Positions 59,657 through 64,000 of a DNA stretch of 64,000 bases are shown here, in pieces; the stretch's first letter is position 1; every line of letters starts with the position of its first letter. Location: contig DURM01000023.1 in NCBI GenBank assembly GCA_012837335.1, positions 1-64,000 on the forward strand. Direction: 5' to 3'. The notes under the pieces were generated by a model. That model was given only the letters and a program-made list of their open reading frames with translations, was not told where the DNA came from and did no database searches. The position numbers were made by a program, and so were the translations under genes. The stretch comes from Bacillota bacterium. Lineage in GTDB: Bacteria > Bacillota > Limnochordia > Darwinibacteriales > DTU012.

Positions 59657-59702
59657 GTAGGTGTCCCATTCCACACCCAGAGAAGTTCTGGAGGGAATAA
59701 GT

Positions 59703-60665
59703 GTGAAGAAACAACTGCATAATGTCGTGATCCTGTTGGCAGCTGTGATGCTGTTGGCAGGCTGTGGTCCAAATCCCGCAGACGATGGCACAATCACCGT
59801 GAGCGCGCTAAACCTGCCGTCAGCTGCTGGGCAAAGTTGGACAGCTAAAATTGTCTGTTCGCGAGGCAAGCACGCAATCGAGCAGTGCTTCGCTCTAACA
59901 GACACCAGTCTGACTGCAGAAATTACTGTACCCATTGGCACATGGGAAGTAACTCTGCAGCTGATCGACAGCAACGGACAAGTTACTTACGCCGACAGCG
60001 TTACTGATGTAGTTGTCTACCCAAACACTCCTACCAGGCTCGACTTTCAGCTCAAACCTGCATCTGGAACACTCAAGGTAGTTGTAGATCTAGGATCTCA
60101 CCCTCACGCAGATTACATCATGCGTGCCCGCGTTTACTTTAACGAAGAATACAAAGAAATTGTCCGCGATTCCTTAGATGCAGCAATTGAAGGTGAATAT
60201 GAACTCCCACCCGGAAGCTACAACTTCAACGTTGCCCTCTACACAGAATCATTCCGCGTCACAGACAGGATCGACACGGGCATGTGGGAAATAATCGACA
60301 TCGAACCATTGAGCGAACAAACAGTCATCTGGGAGCCCCCTCTTGAAAAGCTGACAATCACTGCAGAAATCTTTACCATGCCCCAAGCACCGCAGAATTT
60401 GACCGCAGAATACGCAGACAATCAGTTAATTTTAGAATGGGAGCCATCACCATCTCCAGACCTCGCAGGTTACAACATCTACTGGCAGCCTACGCCCTTT
60501 GAACCTTACACACTAATCGGCACTGCAGCAAAAGATGAACTCTCCTTCACCCACGATTTAACTGAGCTGGAATCACTTCCACCACGGGCCAAATATGCAG
60601 TCGCTGCATTCTCGGAAGCATTAGAAGGATATCGCAGTATACCTGCGACAGCAGAACTTCTCTAG
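59703..60665 (+). CDS. Lipoprotein with fibronectin type III-like domain, unknown role
   Basis: The product (320 residues) has a lipoprotein signal with lipobox LLAGC and Cys near residue 21. Two beta-rich regions (about 30-120 and 125-220) with repeated Ig-like strand patterns follow. A C-terminal fibronectin type III-like domain (about 230-315) has PQNLTAEYADNQLILEWEPSP and LAGYNIYWQP. No enzyme motif is visible. GTG 59703 has GGAGG eight bases upstream; the longer frame has no support. It is divergent from cinA. Confidence 0.75.
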   Translation: MKKQLHNVVILLAAVMLLAGCGPNPADDGTITVSALNLPSAAGQSWTAKIVCSRGKHAIEQCFALTDTSLTAEITVPIGTWEVTLQLIDSNGQVTYADSVTDVVVYPNTPTRLDFQLKPASGTLKVVVDLGSHPHADYIMRARVYFNEEYKEIVRDSLDAAIEGEYELPPGSYNFNVALYTESFRVTDRIDTGMWEIIDIEPLSEQTVIWEPPLEKLTITAEIFTMPQAPQNLTAEYADNQLILEWEPSPSPDLAGYNIYWQPTPFEPYTLIGTAAKDELSFTHDLTELESLPPRAKYAVAAFSEALEGYRSIPATAELL

Positions 60666-60673
60666 TCTGGATT

Positions 60674-60699
60674 GGAATCGGAAGCCCACAGCCGATTCC
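60674..60699. terminator. Possible terminator between convergent lipoprotein and DUF212 genes
   Basis: GGAATCGG (60674-60681) pairs with CCGATTCC (60692-60699) around a 10-base loop. There is no clear T run on either strand, so this is a weak call. Confidence 0.4.
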
Positions 60700-60701
60700 T
60701 A

Positions 60702-61151
60702 TCATCCACCTAAACAGTAAAAAGCATAGGCTATGCCAAATACTGCCCCTACTAAAACCTCCACAGGAGTATGTCCTAGAAGCTCCTTTAACCTTTCGGG
60801 ATGAAAATCCTTTTTATAAATATCATCAACAATTCGATTGAGTACCTGGGCTTGTTTTCCGGCAGCCCTGCGAACACCGGCTGCATCATACATAACTACC
60901 AGCGCAAAAACTACTGCTAGAGCAAAAATCGATGTATTAACGCCTTCTTTAATCCCGATTCCGGTCGCTAATGAGGCCACAAATGTCGTGTGCGAACTGG
61001 GCATGCCTCCTGTGCCAACGAGCCGACGAAAATTAATCCGCTTTTCCTTCACCGCAAATGTTATGACTTTGGTAATCTGGGCAATCGCCCATGCTGTAAA
61101 AGCCGTAATCAGAACTGAGTTTTGCCCCAATTCAACAAAAAATCCTTTAAT
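60702..61151 (-). CDS. Divergent PAP2-family membrane protein (DUF212, YuiD)
   Basis: This roughly 149-residue protein has the acid phosphatase-like motif GGMPSSHTTFVASLATGIG and a YDAAGVRRAAGKQAQVLN block, diagnostic of YuiD/DUF212 membrane proteins. Lipid phosphatase activity is inferred from the family only. The in-frame TTG at 61130 has no ribosome binding site. AGGAGG at 61160-61165 lies exactly eight bases before an ATT at 61151, which would add KGFFVEL to the N-terminus. Confidence 0.85.
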   Translation of the reverse strand: MKGFFVELGQNSVLITAFTAWAIAQITKVITFAVKEKRINFRRLVGTGGMPSSHTTFVASLATGIGIKEGVNTSIFALAVVFALVVMYDAAGVRRAAGKQAQVLNRIVDDIYKKDFHPERLKELLGHTPVEVLVGAVFGIAYAFYCLGG

Positions 61152-61243
61152 GGCAATCGCCTCCTGCTGACATGTTTACTCATATGAATCAATTCCCCAA
61201 TTCCCGAATACGATCAAACAAGCGCCGTAAGGAGGGGATTGGT

Positions 61244-61690
61244 ATGGACATCAACTGGTCACTTCTAACCATATTTTTGATCAGCCTGATCAGCCGCAAT
61301 CGTATTTTAGCTGCGGCCGCCGGGATCGTCCTCATCTTAAATCTGCTTCGATTAGAACAGTATTATCCCCTGCTGGAACGGCGCGGTATCGAAGCCGGAC
61401 TGCTGTTTTTATCTATAGCGGTTTTGGTTCCTTTTGCTGCCGATCAAGTATCGCCTAACAACTTAATTAAAACTGCCGCCTCTCCCATCGGACTTTTTGC
61501 AGTGATCGGAGGCTTAATCGGATCTTATCTCAATGCTCAAGGTATCGACTTAATTCAGCTTAAACCAGAAATCGTTCCCGGTATACTGATTGGGATTATC
61601 ATTTCCGTAGCATTTTTTGGTGGAGTTTCTGTCGGACCAGTCATGGCTGCCGGAATTACAGCTGTACTGCTATCCTTTTTTCGCCGCTAA
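61244..61690 (+). CDS. DUF441 membrane protein
   Basis: This 148-residue protein has four to five membrane helices and the pattern LERRGIEAGLLFLSIAVLVPFA and VPGILIGIIISVAFFGGVSVGPVMAAG, typical of DUF441 (YtwI) proteins of unknown function. ATG 61244 has AAGGAGG upstream. Its 3' end overlaps the convergent cysteine desulfurase gene by 21 bases. Confidence 0.87.
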   Translation: MDINWSLLTIFLISLISRNRILAAAAGIVLILNLLRLEQYYPLLERRGIEAGLLFLSIAVLVPFAADQVSPNNLIKTAASPIGLFAVIGGLIGSYLNAQGIDLIQLKPEIVPGILIGIIISVAFFGGVSVGPVMAAGITAVLLSFFRR

Positions 61691-62800
61691 TTCCCAGACG
61701 GCTGCTGCAAACGCAGCAAGCTGCTCATTCGTATTGCCCCATCCGAGACTTATCCGCACCGCCTGCCTTGCCTTTTGAAGCGGAACACCCATTGCCGCCA
61801 GCACATGGGATGGGTGCTGACGCTGACACGCAGAACCACTCGAACAGCAGAAGCCCCTAACACTCAGATTTAAAACCAAATCCGGTCCACTTAAGCCTTC
61901 GATGCCAAAGCAGAGAATGTGCGGCACTCTCCTGTTCGGATCGCCATAAAACTGGATACCCGGTATCTGTCTCAGCTGATCTTCAAGATAAACACGGAGG
62001 TTTTCCAGATAGTCAATCTGACTCAGACGTCTAAGAGTTAAATCAGCCGCAGCACCCAAACCGGCTATGCCCGGAAGGTTTTCAGTACCGGACCGGAGCC
62101 CAAACTCCTGCCCGCCGCCTCGGACTAAAGGTTCGATGTCCACCCCAGATCGAATATAGAGCGCACCGATCCCTTTTGGACCATAGATTTTGTGCCCCGA
62201 TATCGACAGCAAATCGACTCCCAAATCATTAACATCAAGCTTCTTCACCCCCACTGCTTGAACCGCATCGGTGTGAAAAAGCGCACCAAATTTTCTGCAG
62301 ACGGCCGCAAAACTTTTAATATCCTGCACAGTGCCAACCTCGTTGTTAGCATACATTATGCTGACTAAAGCAGTGTCATAATCTAGTGCCTGCACTAGTT
62401 CATGATAACTGACTCGCCCTAAATCGTCAACAGGTAAGATCGTCACTGGAAAACCCGCTTCTTGAAGCTGACGAGCGGGACTGAGAATCGATGAATGTTC
62501 AACTGCGGAAACAATTAATCGGCGCCTTCCCGGCGGCGCCGCTTCCAGTACACCCCGTAAAGCCAGATTGTTGGACTCGGTACCTCCGCTGGTAAAAATT
62601 ATCTCATGCTCTTGAGCTCCAATTAGAGCCGCAACTTGTCCCCTAGCTTTATTCAACAGCGCGCGGCTGCTTACGCCTAGATAATGAACGCTGGAAGGAT
62701 TTCCAAAGCCCTGTGTTAAACACCACCATACAGCGTGAGCTGCTTCAAATGCTGTTGGCGTTGTGGCAGCATGGTCTAAATAGACAGTATTTACTTCCAT
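61670..62800 (-). CDS. Cysteine desulfurase (NifS/IscS family)
   Basis: This 376-residue PLP enzyme supplies sulfur from cysteine for Fe-S clusters or tRNA thiolation. It has VYLDHAATTP, the TSGGTESNNLALRG block, the PLP lysine in SGHKIYGPKGIGALY, and the catalytic cysteine loop CCSSGSACQRQ followed by HVLAAMG. It is the short-loop NifS-like type often partnered with an IscU or MnmA. The ATG at 62800 is chosen because GGGGG lies upstream; an ATG at 62818 lacks a site. Confidence 0.94.
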   Translation of the reverse strand: MEVNTVYLDHAATTPTAFEAAHAVWWCLTQGFGNPSSVHYLGVSSRALLNKARGQVAALIGAQEHEIIFTSGGTESNNLALRGVLEAAPPGRRRLIVSAVEHSSILSPARQLQEAGFPVTILPVDDLGRVSYHELVQALDYDTALVSIMYANNEVGTVQDIKSFAAVCRKFGALFHTDAVQAVGVKKLDVNDLGVDLLSISGHKIYGPKGIGALYIRSGVDIEPLVRGGGQEFGLRSGTENLPGIAGLGAAADLTLRRLSQIDYLENLRVYLEDQLRQIPGIQFYGDPNRRVPHILCFGIEGLSGPDLVLNLSVRGFCCSSGSACQRQHPSHVLAAMGVPLQKARQAVRISLGWGNTNEQLAAFAAAVWELAAKKG

Positions 62801-62866
62801 GATTGTTTTCACCCCCATAGAAGTTTATGCCGCTGGAGCAGCGCCTGTGATCAACTTACACAGCTC

Positions 62867-62896
62867 AAAAAAGAGCCCCTAGATACCTAGAGGCTC
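62867..62896 (-). terminator. Terminator of the FtsH-like gene
   Basis: On the minus strand GAGCCTCTAG pairs with CTAGGGGCTC (one mismatch) and TTTTTT follows. Confidence 0.85.
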
Positions 62897-62901
62897 AGCA
62901 T

Positions 62902-64000
62902 TTATGCAGATTTTTTCAGAATTTCCCGCAGTTTTAATCCTGACAGTTTTTCTTCCTGAAGGAGCTCTTCAGCTAGAGCATGCAGCTGTTCTTGATTAGC
63001 AGTTAGGTATTCTCGAACAGCGTGCTCCTGCTCTTGAATGATCTTAGTAATTGTGCGGGAGAGAATGCCTGCCGGCAGTTCTCGCGTAACTACTCCTAAG
63101 CTGCTTAATCCGGAATAAATAATCTGTTTGGCGATATTTACCGCCTGCTCAATATCGCCACCGGCGCCGGTTGAGCGCTGGCCAAAAATCAGTTCCTCAG
63201 CTACGGCACCTGCCATGCAGACCTGAATCCGCCCCATGAGCTCATCTTTTGTATAAAGATAGCGGTCATCCTCTGCGTGCTGCCGCATGTAACCGAGAGC
63301 ACTCCCTCTGGAGACAATCGTTACAGATGCTACCGAACCAGCATTAACCTTCTCACACATCATCGCGTGACCCGATTCATGGTATGCAATCCGCATCCGT
63401 TCCTGTTCTGTAGGCGTTCGGTCTAGTTTTTCACCAAGCATCACTTTCTCAACTGCTTCTCGCAGATCATCATTAGTAATGTGACTGCGCTTTTGACGCA
63501 GGGCATGAATTGCCGCTTCATTCATAATGCTTTCTAAATGGGCACCGGAGAAGCCAAAGGTGGATTGAGCCACTTTTTCGAGATCAACTTCTTCAGCTAA
63601 AGGCTTACCCTTAGCATGGATCCGAAGAATCTGGAGCCTGCCGTCTTTATCAGGCAGTTCAACGCTCACAACCCGATCGAATCTGCCGGGACGGAGCAGA
63701 GCCGGATCAAGCAGATCCACCCGGTTTGTTGCTCCCACAACCAATAGGCGTACCTGCTCATTGACTGTAATACCGTCGATTTGAGTTAACAGCTCATTTA
63801 AAGTCTGGTCATATTCCATATGACTGACGTTCTTGCCCCGTTTAGCCCCTAAGACATCAATCTCATCAACAAAGATAATGGCTGTCTGCTTCCCCGCTTT
63901 CTCAGCCTCTGTATAAGCTTTTTTAAACAGCTGCCTCACTCTTTTGGCTCCTACACCAGCATACATTTCCACGAATTGAGAACCGGAAGCCGCAATAAAA
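62902..64000 (-). CDS. ftsH: FtsH-like AAA/M41 protease (5' end outside window)
   Basis: The C-terminal 366 residues are present; the frame continues through the right edge with IAASGSQFVEMYAGVG before the first internal Met, so the gene is truncated only by the window. Visible are Walker B IIFVDEIDVLG, the SRH ATNRVDLLDPALLRPGRFDR, and the zinc motif HESGH followed by GAGGDIEQA, which supplies the third ligand. It is an ATP-dependent zinc protease that degrades membrane proteins. Whether it is the main FtsH or a shorter paralogue cannot be told without the N-terminus. Confidence 0.9.
   Translation of the reverse strand, partial: FIAASGSQFVEMYAGVGAKRVRQLFKKAYTEAEKAGKQTAIIFVDEIDVLGAKRGKNVSHMEYDQTLNELLTQIDGITVNEQVRLLVVGATNRVDLLDPALLRPGRFDRVVSVELPDKDGRLQILRIHAKGKPLAEEVDLEKVAQSTFGFSGAHLESIMNEAAIHALRQKRSHITNDDLREAVEKVMLGEKLDRTPTEQERMRIAYHESGHAMMCEKVNAGSVASVTIVSRGSALGYMRQHAEDDRYLYTKDELMGRIQVCMAGAVAEELIFGQRSTGAGGDIEQAVNIAKQIIYSGLSSLGVVTRELPAGILSRTITKIIQEQEHAVREYLTANQEQLHALAEELLQEEKLSGLKLREILKKSA

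Noticed and set aside
1-64000. CRISPR arrays, transposons or integrated elements
   Set aside because: No regularly spaced repeats, transposase or integrase genes, or flanking direct repeats were seen, and gene order is largely the conserved Bacillota order.

Overview
This 64 kb window comes from a spore-forming bacterium of the phylum Bacillota that lies outside the classical Bacilli. Evidence for this is spoIVA, spoIIP, spoVS, a GerW/YtfJ gene, spoVAF, ytaF and a YIEGIA module, strong AGGAGG ribosome binding sites, frequent GTG and TTG starts, and the conserved cinA-recA-rny-ymdB-spoVS gene order. The plant-polysaccharide locus and a transporter-binding protein without a lipobox would fit a Limnochordia-type (diderm, biomass-degrading) lineage, but that placement is inference. 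I see no phage, insertion sequence, CRISPR array or rRNA gene.

Layout. 1-3.8 kb: tail of an unknown gene, a PyrR-attenuated uracil permease, sporulation gene ytaF (minus strand), tRNA-Trp, and an AraC-type regulator. 3.8-22.5 kb: one long minus-strand pectin/rhamnogalacturonan locus. In transcription order it holds an NHL/TPR/YIP1 membrane protein, a DUF5696 protein, two sugar ABC permeases, a solute-binding protein, a PL26-like exo-rhamnogalacturonan lyase (YetA-like), a GH28 polygalacturonase, a GH43 arabinosidase/xylosidase, a HEAT-repeat pectate lyase lipoprotein and a HEAT-repeat pectin methylesterase. The signal peptides suggest a division of labour. The esterase and pectate lyase act outside the membrane, the transporter brings in oligosaccharides, and the GH28, GH43 and PL26-like enzymes, which lack signal peptides, finish the job in the cytoplasm. 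No transporter ATPase is encoded here, so a shared MsmX-type ATPase elsewhere is presumed.

22.9-36.3 kb: an EF-G paralogue, a beta-propeller protein of unknown role, tRNA-Pro(GGG), HU, then the conserved block spoIVA-plsY-der followed (reading upstream) by a sporulation membrane module (DUF3189, capping subunit, YIEGIA, spoIIP, DUF1614) and ribosomal protein S1. 36.5-45.6 kb: housekeeping genes plsC, cmk, a hisC-like aminotransferase, chorismate mutase aroH, an HI0933-family flavoprotein, rluB, ytfJ/gerW, DUF2953, scpB, scpA, an M50 protease and lysA. 45.7-48.7 kb: a three-gene 2-hydroxyacyl-CoA-dehydratase-activase-like cluster with no dehydratase. 48.7-53.6 kb: spoVAF, a holin-like membrane protein, dodecin, a membrane dipeptidase, spoVS, ymdB and an unknown gene. 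53.6-64 kb: rny, recX, recA with a LexA-type box, a membrane metallophosphoesterase, cinA, a divergent lipoprotein, DUF212, DUF441, a cysteine desulfurase and the 3' part of an FtsH-like protease running off the right edge.

The least-described material is in the pectin locus: HEAT solenoids fused to two secreted pectinases, the DUF5696 and NHL-YIP1 proteins, and shared upstream motifs that may be sites for the neighbouring AraC regulator. The split activase trio, the YIEGIA module and two genes whose Shine-Dalgarno spacing points to AUA/AUU start codons also merit attention.
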